From positions 372,001 to 436,000 of the forward strand of contig NZ_JAQYUS010000002.1 of the NCBI RefSeq assembly GCF_030686865.1: a stretch of DNA of 64,000 nucleotides, written 5' to 3'. Every line of letters begins with the position of its first letter. The first letter of the stretch is position 1. This document shows positions 53,125 to 62,338 of the stretch, piece after piece. The notes under the pieces were generated by a model. The model saw only the letters and a list, made by a program, of their open reading frames with translations, did no database searches and had not been told where the DNA came from. A program made the position numbers and the translations under genes. This DNA is from Kaistella sp. SH40-3 (GTDB lineage: Bacteria > Bacteroidota > Bacteroidia > Flavobacteriales > Weeksellaceae).

Positions 53125-55266
53125 TTATTTTTTCAAATATTCATCGAAATAGTCAGTCACTTTTTGCATTAAATGAACTCTGTCTTTTCCTAAAACATTG
53201 TGCTCATGTCCTGGATAAACAAAATAATCCATCTGCACACCATGGTCCACAGCCGATTTTAGAAAGTTAATCGAATGTTGCCAAACCACAACATTATCTT
53301 GCGCTCCATGAATCATTAATAAATGACCTTTTAGATTTTGAACTTTATCTAAAAGATTGGCCTGTTTGTAACCTTCGGGATTGTTTTGTGGAGAATCCAT
53401 ATATCTTTCGGTGTACATAATTTCATACATATTCCAGTCGATCACTGGACCACCAGCGACGCCAACTTTAAAGACATCTGGATGTTTCAGCATGAAACTT
53501 GTGGTCATAAATCCGCCATAACTCCAACCATGAATTCCCAATCGGTCGGCATCTACATAAGGCAGAGATTTCAAATAAGCAACTCCTTGAAGTTGATCTT
53601 TCATTTCGGTTTCGCCCGCATTTCTGAAAATGGCCTGTTCAAATTTTAATCCACGGTTAGACGAACCTCTTCCGTCCATAGTGAAAACGATGTATCCTTT
53701 TTGCGCCATAAATTCGTACCACAAATTCCCTGAGGCTGGGAAACTGTCCGTGATCAATTGAGCATGCGGACCATTATATAAATATACAATCACTGGATAT
53801 TTCCTGTTCGCATCAAAATCGGTTGGCAGAATAATTTTACCATACAAAGGTGTTCCGTCATCTGCTTTCAATGTGACATTTTTAATTTCCGGTCTTTGGT
53901 AATTTTTTAAAGTGTTTTCAGAGGAAAGTATATTTTTACTTTTTAAAGTATTGGTATTAATAAGATTTACACTTCTGGGCGTAGTCGCATTAGAATACGA
54001 ATCATACAAATGATTTCCGTCTTTGCTCAAAATACCGGAGTGCATTCCTGCTCCCTGATCCAATCGCTGGGTTTTAAAATTCGTCCAGTCTACTTTGTAA
54101 AGATGTCTTTCCAGCGGAGATTCCTGCGTAGAAACGTAGAAAATTTCTTTTTTCTTTTCATTAAAACCGAGAACATCAGTCACCAGCCAAACACCTTTCG
54201 TCAACTGAGCAACCAATCCTTTATCAATATTATAATGGAACAAATGATTATAGCCTGTTCGCTGACTTTGCCAAATAAAATCGGTCGTTGAATTCGGAAA
54301 AAATAATAAGGGCTGTTGTGGTTCAACATATTTATCAGATTTCTCCTCAAACAACATTTTCATGAAACTTCCGGTAGAAGCATTGTATTGATTCATTTTC
54401 AAATCATTCTGATCCCGATTCAAAACTCCAACAAAAATGGATTTAGAATCTGGATTCCATGTAACTACCGTCAAATATTGTTCGGGATCGCCTTCCACAT
54501 TTAAGAAAGTAGTTTTATTCGTTTTAATATCATAAATACCTAAAGTCACATGATGAGACGGAGTTCCCGCCATCGGATATTTAATATTCTTATTCACTGC
54601 CGGCACGGCACTCCAGTCAATAATTGGGTAATTCTTGACCATGGACTGATCCATTCTGTAAAAGGCAATTTTAGAATTGTCCGGTGAAATGAAAATTCCT
54701 TTCGTAATTCCAAACTCCCGTTGATGAACTGCCTGTCCGTTCAGAATATCTTCGTTGGAATCATTGGTAATCTGCGTTACTTTTCCGTTTTTAGTATAGT
54801 ATAAATTATTTTTAATCGTATAGACAAAGCCTTCATTATCACTAAATGCTTCCGCGTTTTCCGCTTCTTTATCCAGCGATATTCCTTCTTTTATTTTCCA
54901 CACTTTGCCGGAACGCTCAATCCAGAAGTTTTGAGAGTTCTGACTGAAATATCCCTTATCTTTAGCTACAAATGTAATTCTGGGAAAAGATTTTAATTTT
55001 TTATCCAAAGACAATGTAGTATTCAACTGATGCAATGAAACCAAAGTATCTTGTTTCTGCGTAGCAAGGTCAGTTACCAAATAACCATTTTTAGTTGCTT
55101 GATAATAGGATTTGCCATCATCAGACCAAGAAAACTGGGAAATGTTTTTCACGGCAAGATTGCTTCTTAAACCGTTTACGGCTTCAGCAATGGTGAATTT
55201 TTGATTTTGGGCAAACAGACAACTTCCGGAAAACAGAACAAGAAAAGAGAGTTTAGATAATTTCAT
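53125..55266 (-). CDS. S9 prolyl oligopeptidase family, DPP4-like dipeptidyl peptidase
   Basis: A 713-residue exported serine peptidase with signal peptide (1-19, ending CLFAQ), a beta-propeller region (about 30-450) and an alpha/beta-hydrolase domain. The nucleophile is Ser582 in GWSYGG; the Asp is in HGAQDNVV and the His in GHEHNV, close to the C-terminus. DPP4-type enzymes remove X-Pro or X-Ala dipeptides. It should act in the periplasm with the M1 aminopeptidase (26804) in peptide use. No T9SS tail is visible. Confidence 0.93.
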   Translation of the reverse strand: MKLSKLSFLVLFSGSCLFAQNQKFTIAEAVNGLRSNLAVKNISQFSWSDDGKSYYQATKNGYLVTDLATQKQDTLVSLHQLNTTLSLDKKLKSFPRITFVAKDKGYFSQNSQNFWIERSGKVWKIKEGISLDKEAENAEAFSDNEGFVYTIKNNLYYTKNGKVTQITNDSNEDILNGQAVHQREFGITKGIFISPDNSKIAFYRMDQSMVKNYPIIDWSAVPAVNKNIKYPMAGTPSHHVTLGIYDIKTNKTTFLNVEGDPEQYLTVVTWNPDSKSIFVGVLNRDQNDLKMNQYNASTGSFMKMLFEEKSDKYVEPQQPLLFFPNSTTDFIWQSQRTGYNHLFHYNIDKGLVAQLTKGVWLVTDVLGFNEKKKEIFYVSTQESPLERHLYKVDWTNFKTQRLDQGAGMHSGILSKDGNHLYDSYSNATTPRSVNLINTNTLKSKNILSSENTLKNYQRPEIKNVTLKADDGTPLYGKIILPTDFDANRKYPVIVYLYNGPHAQLITDSFPASGNLWYEFMAQKGYIVFTMDGRGSSNRGLKFEQAIFRNAGETEMKDQLQGVAYLKSLPYVDADRLGIHGWSYGGFMTTSFMLKHPDVFKVGVAGGPVIDWNMYEIMYTERYMDSPQNNPEGYKQANLLDKVQNLKGHLLMIHGAQDNVVVWQHSINFLKSAVDHGVQMDYFVYPGHEHNVLGKDRVHLMQKVTDYFDEYLKK

Positions 55267-55376
55267 TAGATATAAAATATTATTTTAAAATAGAAAAGAA
55301 CCCTTTAATTATAGGTTTTAAGCCTCTATCAAAGGATGGCTAAAATTAATAAATAAAATTGATTTCAATAAAGCTC

Positions 55377-56084
55377 CTAATTCTTTGGCGAAGTGTACAA
55401 AACGGTGAGCGGATCTTGGTCAGCTTTCGGGCGGTTCCATTTGTACTGATGGGTCCAGTACGCCGCTTTCATGGAGAGAATTCCTAAACCAGCGCCGAAA
55501 AGAACATCGGAAATATAATGTTTATTATTAATCATTCTCATCGCGCCCACGGTTGTTGCAACGCCATACGCAGCGTACGGAACCCATTTGTGCTGCTCCC
55601 CATACTCGATAGAAAGCATAGTCGCCCCTGCAAAAACATTAGCAGTGTGACCGGAAGGAAAAGAATATGCGGTCCCATCGGGACGGGTTTCTTTTAAAGA
55701 TTTTTTCAGCATATAGACCAAACCTAAATTGACTAATTGTCCCTTAACTAAAATCGCCGTTCGGTTCTTATAATCCGTTCTGGGTTTCATACCTGCGATT
55801 TCAAAGCCATAAATTGCGGCGAAGGGTAAAAACTGCGCATAATCATCCAGGTGATTTTCAAAACCAAAAAGATGTTCATTACGTTCTTCTACGATTTCAT
55901 TTTTTAGCGATTCTTTCCCGCGCCCGTCAGCGATGATTCCGGAAATCATTAATCCAGCGGGCACATACAATTTTTTATATTGGAAATCGAAACGCTGATT
56001 TTTAATTTTCACGGAATCTTTTTGTTGAGCGTAATTGTTGCTCATAAAAAAGCACATCAATAAGAAAGCATAATATTTTTTCAT
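55377..56084 (-). CDS. PAP2-superfamily phosphatase, exported
   Basis: A 235-residue protein with an N-terminal signal (1-19). The three PAP2 phosphatase motifs are KKSLKETRP, PSGH, and RMINNKHYISD (R-x5-H-x3-D); the residue before Arg in the last motif is Met instead of the usual Ser. It probably removes phosphate from lipid phosphates such as undecaprenyl pyrophosphate or phosphatidate. Single-gene unit. Confidence 0.9.
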   Translation of the reverse strand: MKKYYAFLLMCFFMSNNYAQQKDSVKIKNQRFDFQYKKLYVPAGLMISGIIADGRGKESLKNEIVEERNEHLFGFENHLDDYAQFLPFAAIYGFEIAGMKPRTDYKNRTAILVKGQLVNLGLVYMLKKSLKETRPDGTAYSFPSGHTANVFAGATMLSIEYGEQHKWVPYAAYGVATTVGAMRMINNKHYISDVLFGAGLGILSMKAAYWTHQYKWNRPKADQDPLTVLYTSPKN

Positions 56085-56159
56085 AGTAAAGTCGTAGTAA
56101 CAAATGTAAAAATTAATACTTTCTTAACCTACATCAATGGATATACATTTATACCGGCA

Positions 56160-56167
56160 TATCTTTG
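56160..56167 (+). promoter_or_regulatory. -7 promoter element of the second YceI gene
   Basis: TATCTTTG matches TAnnTTTG; the leader to the ATG at 56204 is about 31 nt. Confidence 0.55.
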
Positions 56168-56203
56168 CATTATCAAAATTAAAAATACATAAAATATATT
56201 ATT

Positions 56204-56713
56204 ATGGCAAATAAATGGAATTTAGACCCAAGTCACAGCGAAATTACTTTTAAAGTAAGACACATGATGATTTCTAATGTTAAAGGCTCATTCAACACCT
56301 TCACTGCAGAAATGGAAGCAGAAGATGACACTTTTAAAAATGCAAAAGTAAAAGCAACCATTCAGACTGATTCTATCAGTACGAACAGTGCAGATCGAGA
56401 TGCACATTTGAAAGGAGAAGAATTTTTCAATGTAGAAGCAAATCCGCAAATTACTTTTGAAACCGATTCTTTAAGTAATGAAATCACAGGTCACTTGACT
56501 ATGAATGGCGTTACTAAGCCGATTCAATTGGATGTTGATTTCGGTGGAATCAATGTAGATCCTTGGGGACAAACCAAAGCAGGTTTTTCATTTGAGGGAA
56601 AAATTAAAAGAAGTGAGTTCGGATTAAACTGGAATGCAGCGCTTGAAGCAGGTGGTGTAATGGTTTCTGACGACGTAAAAATCGCTGGAGAACTTCAGTT
56701 TGTGAAAGCATAA
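56204..56713 (+). CDS. YceI-family protein, no signal peptide
   Basis: A 169-residue YceI protein starting MANKWNLDPSHSEITFKVRHMMISNVKG, the typical full-length YceI opening without an export signal. ADRDAHLKGEEFFNVE and LTMNGVTKPIQLDVDF complete the family pattern. It may bind a lipid-like ligand in the cytosol. Only distantly like the YceI lipoprotein at 1420. Confidence 0.93.
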   Translation: MANKWNLDPSHSEITFKVRHMMISNVKGSFNTFTAEMEAEDDTFKNAKVKATIQTDSISTNSADRDAHLKGEEFFNVEANPQITFETDSLSNEITGHLTMNGVTKPIQLDVDFGGINVDPWGQTKAGFSFEGKIKRSEFGLNWNAALEAGGVMVSDDVKIAGELQFVKA

Positions 56714-56730
56714 TTTCGCTTCCAATAAAA

Positions 56731-56764
56731 AAGAAGAGTTCACCTTATACGGTGAACTTTTTTC
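56731..56764 (+). terminator. Terminator of the second YceI gene
   Basis: AGTTCACC (56737-56744) and GGTGAACT (56751-56758) are perfect 8-bp complements with a TTATAC loop, followed by TTTTTT. Confidence 0.85.
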
Positions 56765-56778
56765 TTAAAAAAAATTAA

Positions 56779-57606
56779 ATGAATATCAACGACTTATCTA
56801 AGATTTCCGATAGCTTTCAACGAACCGAAAAAATGCCGGTTCTTTTTCTAGGACATGGCTCGCCCATGAATGCTATTGAAGAAAACGAGTTTGTAAACGG
56901 CTTTCGAAACATTTCTAAAGAAATCCCGACACCCAACGCCATTCTCTGCATTTCAGCCCATTGGTTGACCCACGGAACTTTTGTTACCGCGATGAATATG
57001 CCGAGAACCATACATGACTTTGGCGGTTTCCCCAAAGAACTTTTTGAGGTACAATACCCGGCAAAAGGAAGTCCGGAGTTGGCAAAGAAAACGGTAGAAT
57101 TACTGGGTCAAAATGTAGCAGAAGAAGACCATAACTGGGGATTAGATCACGGCGCATGGAGCGTGATCAAACACCTTTACCCCAATGCAGATATTCCCGT
57201 GATTCAATTAAGTATTGATTATACAAAACCTCCACAATATCATTTTGACCTGGCGCAAAAACTTTCAAAATTAAGAGAAAAAGGGATTTTAATTATCGGA
57301 AGTGGAAATATCATCCATAATCTAAGATTGGTAGATTTCAGGAATATTGATACCGTAGGTTACGGTTATGATTGGGCAATTGAAGCACGCGAAAAAACCA
57401 ATAATTGGATTCTCGACGGTAATTTTCAGAATTTAATCCATTACCAAAAAAAGGGAACATTTTTGCAAACTGCTGTACCAACCCCCGATCATTATCTGCC
57501 TTTAATTTATTCTTTAGGTTTAAAGGAAAAATCAGAAAACCTGTCATTATTCAATGATGAATTAATTGGTGGAAGCCTGAGTATGACGAGTGTAAGGATT
57601 GGTTAA
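56779..57606 (+). CDS. ygiD: Extradiol ring-cleavage dioxygenase, LigB/YgiD (4,5-DOPA dioxygenase-like)
   Basis: A 275-residue LigB-fold dioxygenase. LGHGSPMNAI holds a metal-ligand His, ISAHWLTHGT the second, and GLDHGAWSVIKHLYP the catalytic region, as in YgiD. The enzyme opens catechol rings such as DOPA; the physiological substrate in this organism is unknown. Separated from the YceI gene by a terminator, so it needs its own promoter. Confidence 0.9.
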   Translation: MNINDLSKISDSFQRTEKMPVLFLGHGSPMNAIEENEFVNGFRNISKEIPTPNAILCISAHWLTHGTFVTAMNMPRTIHDFGGFPKELFEVQYPAKGSPELAKKTVELLGQNVAEEDHNWGLDHGAWSVIKHLYPNADIPVIQLSIDYTKPPQYHFDLAQKLSKLREKGILIIGSGNIIHNLRLVDFRNIDTVGYGYDWAIEAREKTNNWILDGNFQNLIHYQKKGTFLQTAVPTPDHYLPLIYSLGLKEKSENLSLFNDELIGGSLSMTSVRIG

Positions 57607-57656
57607 AATAAAAAAAATACATAAAATTAGTTCTGAACATTCTTATTTTAGGAAAT

Positions 57657-58265
57657 TCAGAAAAAATACCAAAAATTGTGATTGTACGTTTTTGATATTT
57701 TTTTAATGCATTGTTTACCGGTAACGTTTAATTCTACTAAATCGATTCCCTTTTCATTGGAGAAAGCGAACGTTCCTACTTTTTCATTAGAAACTTTTTT
57801 AGAGCCATTTCTGTAATGAACTGTCCATTGATAATTAAAATTATTATTTGGCGCAATTGCTTCTAAAACTACATTGGTATCAGAAATTCTAACTTCTTTA
57901 AAAGCATCGATTTCAATATTACATTTCTGTGCATTCACATCCAGTACTTTTGAAGTGGGAGCAATTACTTGAATAGACTTTTTACATTTCGAAGTTCCAG
58001 TTACCGTTTTTATTTCTAATGATAAAATCGCATTACCCTGAACTGCACCTTTTATAGTAAGCGGATTAATATGAGTATTGCCTTCTAAAATAATTTTTTG
58101 ATCCATATAAGACCAGTCGTAGCAATCAACGCAATCTGCAATAGCATTTTCTGCAGAATACTGTTGTCTTTCTCCCACTTGTATTTGATCTGCACCAGTA
58201 ATGTTGCACTGGGCAAATAATCCTGCAAAAATGAACAGAAAACCAATTAATAAAATTTTTTTCAT
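57657..58265 (-). CDS. Hypothetical secreted protein with immunoglobulin/PKD-like repeats
   Basis: A 202-residue protein with a cleavable signal (1-19, ending LFAQ). Eight or more Cys residues, several in pairs (ADCVDCYDW), and two beta-rich segments suggest Ig/PKD-like domains held by disulfides. The C-terminus (HNFWYFF) is not a T9SS sorting domain. Family not recognised. It follows the carboxylase gene by 23 bp on the same strand and may be co-transcribed. Confidence 0.72.
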   Translation of the reverse strand: MKKILLIGFLFIFAGLFAQCNITGADQIQVGERQQYSAENAIADCVDCYDWSYMDQKIILEGNTHINPLTIKGAVQGNAILSLEIKTVTGTSKCKKSIQVIAPTSKVLDVNAQKCNIEIDAFKEVRISDTNVVLEAIAPNNNFNYQWTVHYRNGSKKVSNEKVGTFAFSNEKGIDLVELNVTGKQCIKKISKTYNHNFWYFF

Positions 58266-58288
58266 GGTATAAGTTTTTAGAAGTTTAA

Positions 58289-59917
58289 TTAAACCTGAAT
58301 TACGCCCAAATTAAATTTCTCGGTAATCGGCGCGTGGTTTGCCGCTTCGATTCCCATTGAAATCCATTTTCTGGTATCTACAGGATTAATTATTGCATCT
58401 GTCCACAATCTCGCTGCAGCATAAGTTGGTTCGGTTTGTTTCTGATATCTTTCTGAAATGGTTTTCAAAATTTCCTGTTCTTCTTCTGCTGAAATTTCTT
58501 TTCCCTGTTTCTTTAAAGTCGAAGTTTGAATTTGAGCCAAAACTTTTGCCGCCTGACTACCTCCCATTACGGCAAGTTCTGCCCAAGGCCAAGCTACAAT
58601 TAATCTCGGATCATAGGCTTTTCCACACATTGCATAATTACCTGCACCGTAAGAGTTTCCTGTAATAACGGTAAATTTCGGAACTACAGAATTAGAAACG
58701 GCGTTTACCATTTTTGCTCCATCTTTAATGATCCCACCTTGTTCTGATTTTGAGCCTACCATAAATCCGGTAACATCCTGTAAGAATAATAATGGAATTT
58801 TTCTTTGATTACAATTAGCAATAAACCGCGTGGCTTTATCTGCAGAGTCCGAATAAATAACACCACCGAACTGCATTTCTCCTTTTCCGTTTTTTACCAA
58901 TTTTCTTTGATTCGCCACAATTCCTACGCTCCAACCATCAATTCTGGCGGTAGCACAAATAATCGTTTTACCATAATCTCCTTTATATTCTTCGAATTCT
59001 GAATTATCAACCAAACATTTAATAATATCAAAAGTATCATATTGTTCCGATCTTGAAACCGGCATGTGTCCGAAAATATCTTCTATTTTTTGTTTTGGTG
59101 GAAAACTTTCAGTTCTGTCAAAACCGGCTTTTTCGTAATCGCCGATTGATTTCATAATATTTTTAATTCTGTCCAGCGCATCTTTATCATCTTTCGCCTT
59201 ATAATCGGTCACACCCGAAACTTCGCAATGCATTGTTGCACCTCCTAAACTTTCATTATCAATGGTTTCGCCAATGGCTGCTTTCACCAAATAACTTCCA
59301 GCTAAAAAAATAGAACCCGTTTTATCAACGATCATGGCTTCATCACTCATAATTGGCAAATACGCGCCACCCGCAACACAACTTCCCATCACCGCAGAAA
59401 TCTGAATAATTCCCATGGAACTCATTTTTGCATTGTTCCGGAAAATTCGGCCAAAATGTTCTTTATCTGGAAAAATTTCATCCTGCATTGGCAAATAAAC
59501 TCCGGCAGAATCTACCAGATAAATGATTGGTAGTTTATTTTCCATTGAAATTTCCTGAGCACGAAGATTTTTCTTTGCGGTAATCGGAAACCAGGCACCC
59601 GCTTTTACCGAGGCATCATTTGCAACGACCAAACATTGTTTGCCAGAAACGTAACCCATCTTCACCACTACTCCAGCGCTGGGGCAACCGCCTTGTTCTT
59701 CGTACATTTCATACCCTGCAAAAGCGCCAATTTCTATAGAATCAGAGTTTTTATCGAGAAGATAATCGATTCTTTCGCGTGCGGTTAATTTACCCTCATC
59801 ACGCTGTTTTTGCAAACGTTTCTCACCACCACCTTTCTTTATTTCAGAAAGCAAGTTGGTAATTGCACCAAGTTTCAACTTATTTTGATCTTCTCTTTTG
59901 TTAAATTCTAAATTCAT
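58289..59917 (-). CDS. Acyl-CoA carboxylase, carboxyltransferase (beta) subunit
   Basis: A 542-residue carboxyltransferase. ARERIDYLLD near the N-terminus, YLPMQDEIFPDKEHFGRIF, GSCVAGGAYLPIMSDE and GNSYGAGNYAMCG are family motifs. The pattern, with EQGGCPSAG and VTGFMVG, is closest to methylcrotonoyl-CoA carboxylase (leucine breakdown); propionyl-CoA carboxylase is the alternative. The biotin-carrying alpha subunit is not in this window. The start is ATG at 59917. Confidence 0.9.
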   Translation of the reverse strand: MNLEFNKREDQNKLKLGAITNLLSEIKKGGGEKRLQKQRDEGKLTARERIDYLLDKNSDSIEIGAFAGYEMYEEQGGCPSAGVVVKMGYVSGKQCLVVANDASVKAGAWFPITAKKNLRAQEISMENKLPIIYLVDSAGVYLPMQDEIFPDKEHFGRIFRNNAKMSSMGIIQISAVMGSCVAGGAYLPIMSDEAMIVDKTGSIFLAGSYLVKAAIGETIDNESLGGATMHCEVSGVTDYKAKDDKDALDRIKNIMKSIGDYEKAGFDRTESFPPKQKIEDIFGHMPVSRSEQYDTFDIIKCLVDNSEFEEYKGDYGKTIICATARIDGWSVGIVANQRKLVKNGKGEMQFGGVIYSDSADKATRFIANCNQRKIPLLFLQDVTGFMVGSKSEQGGIIKDGAKMVNAVSNSVVPKFTVITGNSYGAGNYAMCGKAYDPRLIVAWPWAELAVMGGSQAAKVLAQIQTSTLKKQGKEISAEEEQEILKTISERYQKQTEPTYAAARLWTDAIINPVDTRKWISMGIEAANHAPITEKFNLGVIQV

Positions 59918-60052
59918 AGGTCGGAAAAATTTGGCTTAAAGGTAAGTTTTTTTAAAATACTATTTCCCTTAAAGTGCATTGAAACTAACGATTTGACTTA
60001 CAGAAATTTATTTTGAAAATAATATAGAACCGTTCAAAATAAAAATACAAAA

Positions 60053-60097
60053 ATGCCGTTATACCTCTTAGGAATTATTCCTAGTTTATTTTTTTAG
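60053..60097 (+). CDS. Possible 14-residue leader peptide ORF
   Basis: ATG at 60053 opens 14 codons rich in Leu, Ile and Phe and ends at a TAG inside the T run of a hairpin (60069-60083). It lies on the plus strand upstream of the second EamA gene, in a gap that otherwise holds only hairpins. No ribosome-binding site is clear and the frame may be chance; it is listed because it overlaps a terminator-like structure. Confidence 0.2.
   Translation: MPLYLLGIIPSLFF
60067..60095 (+). terminator. Orphan terminator-like hairpin 1
   Basis: TAGGAA (60069-60074) and TTCCTA (60078-60083) form a perfect 6-bp stem with a TTA loop, followed by a T-rich run. No annotated plus-strand gene precedes it. Confidence 0.5.
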
Positions 60098-60113
60098 TAG
60101 TTTATTATTTGAA

Positions 60114-60150
60114 GACCCTAAAAGTTCCCAAAATTTTTAGGGTTTTTTTT
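60114..60150 (+). terminator. Orphan terminator hairpin 2
   Basis: ACCCTAAAA (60115-60123) pairs with TTTTAGGGT (60135-60143), followed by eight T. It is a strong plus-strand terminator in the divergent gap between the carboxylase and EamA genes. Confidence 0.7.
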
Positions 60151-60187
60151 ATCCTCAAATCAACCTTTAAACTCAATCGAAAATCTG

Positions 60188-60195
60188 TAGATTTG
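60188..60195 (+). promoter_or_regulatory. -7 promoter element of the second EamA gene
   Basis: TAGATTTG matches TAnnTTTG and lies downstream of both orphan hairpins, 22 nt before the GTG start at 60218. Confidence 0.5.
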
Positions 60196-60217
60196 CAAAA
60201 GTTAAAATATATAAATA

Positions 60218-61111
60218 GTGGTTAAAAATTCTGCACTTTTCCGGCTTCATATGATTGTTTTCCTTTGGGGTTTCACTGCAATTTTAGGAAAATTAATTCA
60301 TGCCAATGCCCAAATATTAACTTTCTACAGGATGCTTTTTGCAGCCTTATTTTTATTTATATTCATTCGTTTTTATAAAAAAGAAAGCATCAAAATTTCT
60401 AAGAAACTATTTATTCAACTCTCTGTAATTGGTGGATTTATGGCTTTTCACTGGTTTTGTTTCTTTTATTCTATCAAGGTTTCCAATGTTTCGATTGCAT
60501 TGAGTTGTTTGTCTTTATCTACTTTATTTGCCGCTATTCTGGAGCCGATTATCTTTAAAAGGAAAATCGATATTTCGGAAGTCATTATGGGAATCGTCAT
60601 CGTGATTTGTATGGGCTTAATTTTCAAGACTGAATTTCAATACAAAGAAGGAATTTTCTATGGAATTCTAACCGCTTTATTTGGGACTATTTTTTCTGTT
60701 TTTAATGGAAAGATATTTGGTAAAACAAGTTCTGGCAATATTATTTTCTATGAAATTTTTTCTGGGTTAATTATTCTAAGTATCTTTTATCTTTTAACCG
60801 GGCAAATTTTTCAACTCAATGAAATAAGTGGACGAGATTTAACGTTAATTATCATATTAGCAAGCTTTTTTACGGCATTCCCTATGTTGGAATCTGTAAA
60901 CTTGATGAAGTATATTTCGCCATTTACCTTAATTTTAACTGTAAATTTAGAACCAATATACGGGATTATCCTTGCTTTTTTTATCTTTGGAGAGTCAGAG
61001 AAAATGAGCCCTATATTTTACGGCGCTTCTTTAGTTATGATATCGGCGATTATTGTTAATGGTATATTGAAATCAAGAAAAAACACAGCCGCAAAAAAAG
61101 AACTGGATTGA
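60218..61111 (+). CDS. EamA (DMT superfamily) transporter
   Basis: A 297-residue inner-membrane protein with about ten hydrophobic segments in two EamA repeats (about 8-140 and 150-285). LHMIVFLWGFTAILGKLI and the closing NLEPIYGIILAFFIFGE are the repeat hallmarks. The start is GTG (60218); an in-frame ATG ten codons later is the alternative. The stop overlaps the start of the PorV-like gene by one base, so the two are coupled. Confidence 0.87.
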   Translation: MVKNSALFRLHMIVFLWGFTAILGKLIHANAQILTFYRMLFAALFLFIFIRFYKKESIKISKKLFIQLSVIGGFMAFHWFCFFYSIKVSNVSIALSCLSLSTLFAAILEPIIFKRKIDISEVIMGIVIVICMGLIFKTEFQYKEGIFYGILTALFGTIFSVFNGKIFGKTSSGNIIFYEIFSGLIILSIFYLLTGQIFQLNEISGRDLTLIIILASFFTAFPMLESVNLMKYISPFTLILTVNLEPIYGIILAFFIFGESEKMSPIFYGASLVMISAIIVNGILKSRKNTAAKKELD

Positions 61112-62193
61112 TGAAAAAATTACTCTTTGCCGTTTTAGTGACTTCCGGAATTTCTTCTGAAGCTCAAATCGTGCGGAAATATTCGAACGAATTTTTAAAT
61201 ATCGGTGCTGGAGCACGGGGACTGGCAATGGGCGGTGCAGTAATTTCTAATCAAAATGATGTGTATTCCCCTATGTGGAATCCGGCAGGATTACTCGGTG
61301 TAGACCGCGATTGGCAAGGTGCAGCCATGCATGCAGAATATTTTGAATCTATTGCGAAGTACGACTATATCGCCTATGCAAAACCTTTGGATAATAATGG
61401 GGGCGTTTTCGCAATTTCAATCGTACGACTTGGGGTAGATAATATTTTAAACACAACGCAATTAATTGATCCTGAAGGGAATATCGATTACGATAAAATT
61501 ACGAGTTTCTCCCAATCAGATTATGCAGCCTTAATTTCTTACGCTTTTCATCCGGGTGGAAATCAAAAATTAGATGTGGGAGTCAATGCAAAACTGGTCT
61601 ATAGAAATGTAGGAAAATTTGCGAGTGGTTACGGTTTCGGATTTGATTTGGGCGCAATTTACCATTCCGATAATGGCTGGAATTACGGTGCCGTAATGAA
61701 AGATATTACCACTACAGTCAACTTCTGGACGGTAAATCAAAAAGAACTTTCTGCCGTAGTGAATGGCGAAGAATTTAATCCCGCACCGAAAGATAAAATG
61801 GAATTGACCATGCCTAAACTCAATTTAGGAATGAGCAGAAATTTCGAAATTAACCGTGATTTAGAATTAATGCCAGAAGCCGGAATTAATGTTGATTTCG
61901 CTAAAACTGCCGCAGTTATTTCTACCGATTTTGCGAGTATCACACCGTATGCTGGCGCTGAACTCAAATTTCAGGATATGATTTTTGTACGGGTTGGTTT
62001 AAATAGATTTCAAACCGTTACCGATATTGAAAATTTAAAAAGAAAAGTTTCCTTCCAGCCAAGTGCCGGAATCGGAATTAAATATCAAGGTCTAACACTC
62101 GATTACGCTATCACTAATTCTGGAATTGGCGGATCTAATTTTTACTCTAATTTCTTTTCTCTGAAATTGGATATGGGTGATTTTAGAAATTAA
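61111..62193 (+). CDS. PorV/PorQ-family outer-membrane beta-barrel protein
   Basis: A 360-residue outer-membrane protein with signal peptide (1-18, ending EAQ). The N-terminal GAGARGLAMGGAVISNQNDVYSPMWNPAGL is the defining FadL-like motif of PorV/PorQ-type proteins linked to type IX secretion. PorV shuttles cargo from the translocon; this copy is a family member next to a secreted-protein gene and may serve a particular cargo. ATG at 61111 overlaps the EamA stop (TGATG). Confidence 0.87.
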   Translation: MKKLLFAVLVTSGISSEAQIVRKYSNEFLNIGAGARGLAMGGAVISNQNDVYSPMWNPAGLLGVDRDWQGAAMHAEYFESIAKYDYIAYAKPLDNNGGVFAISIVRLGVDNILNTTQLIDPEGNIDYDKITSFSQSDYAALISYAFHPGGNQKLDVGVNAKLVYRNVGKFASGYGFGFDLGAIYHSDNGWNYGAVMKDITTTVNFWTVNQKELSAVVNGEEFNPAPKDKMELTMPKLNLGMSRNFEINRDLELMPEAGINVDFAKTAAVISTDFASITPYAGAELKFQDMIFVRVGLNRFQTVTDIENLKRKVSFQPSAGIGIKYQGLTLDYAITNSGIGGSNFYSNFFSLKLDMGDFRN

Positions 62194-62338
62194 AAACAGA
62201 TTCAAAACCTTTTGAAGACGATTACTATTTCTCAGAAATGAATCTAAGAAATGATTCGCGCTTGCTTTTATAGTAAGAAATTCAGACAAAAAAAATTCTT
62301 AAATTCTAAAAATTAGTACATTAGCACAAATTAAATTT

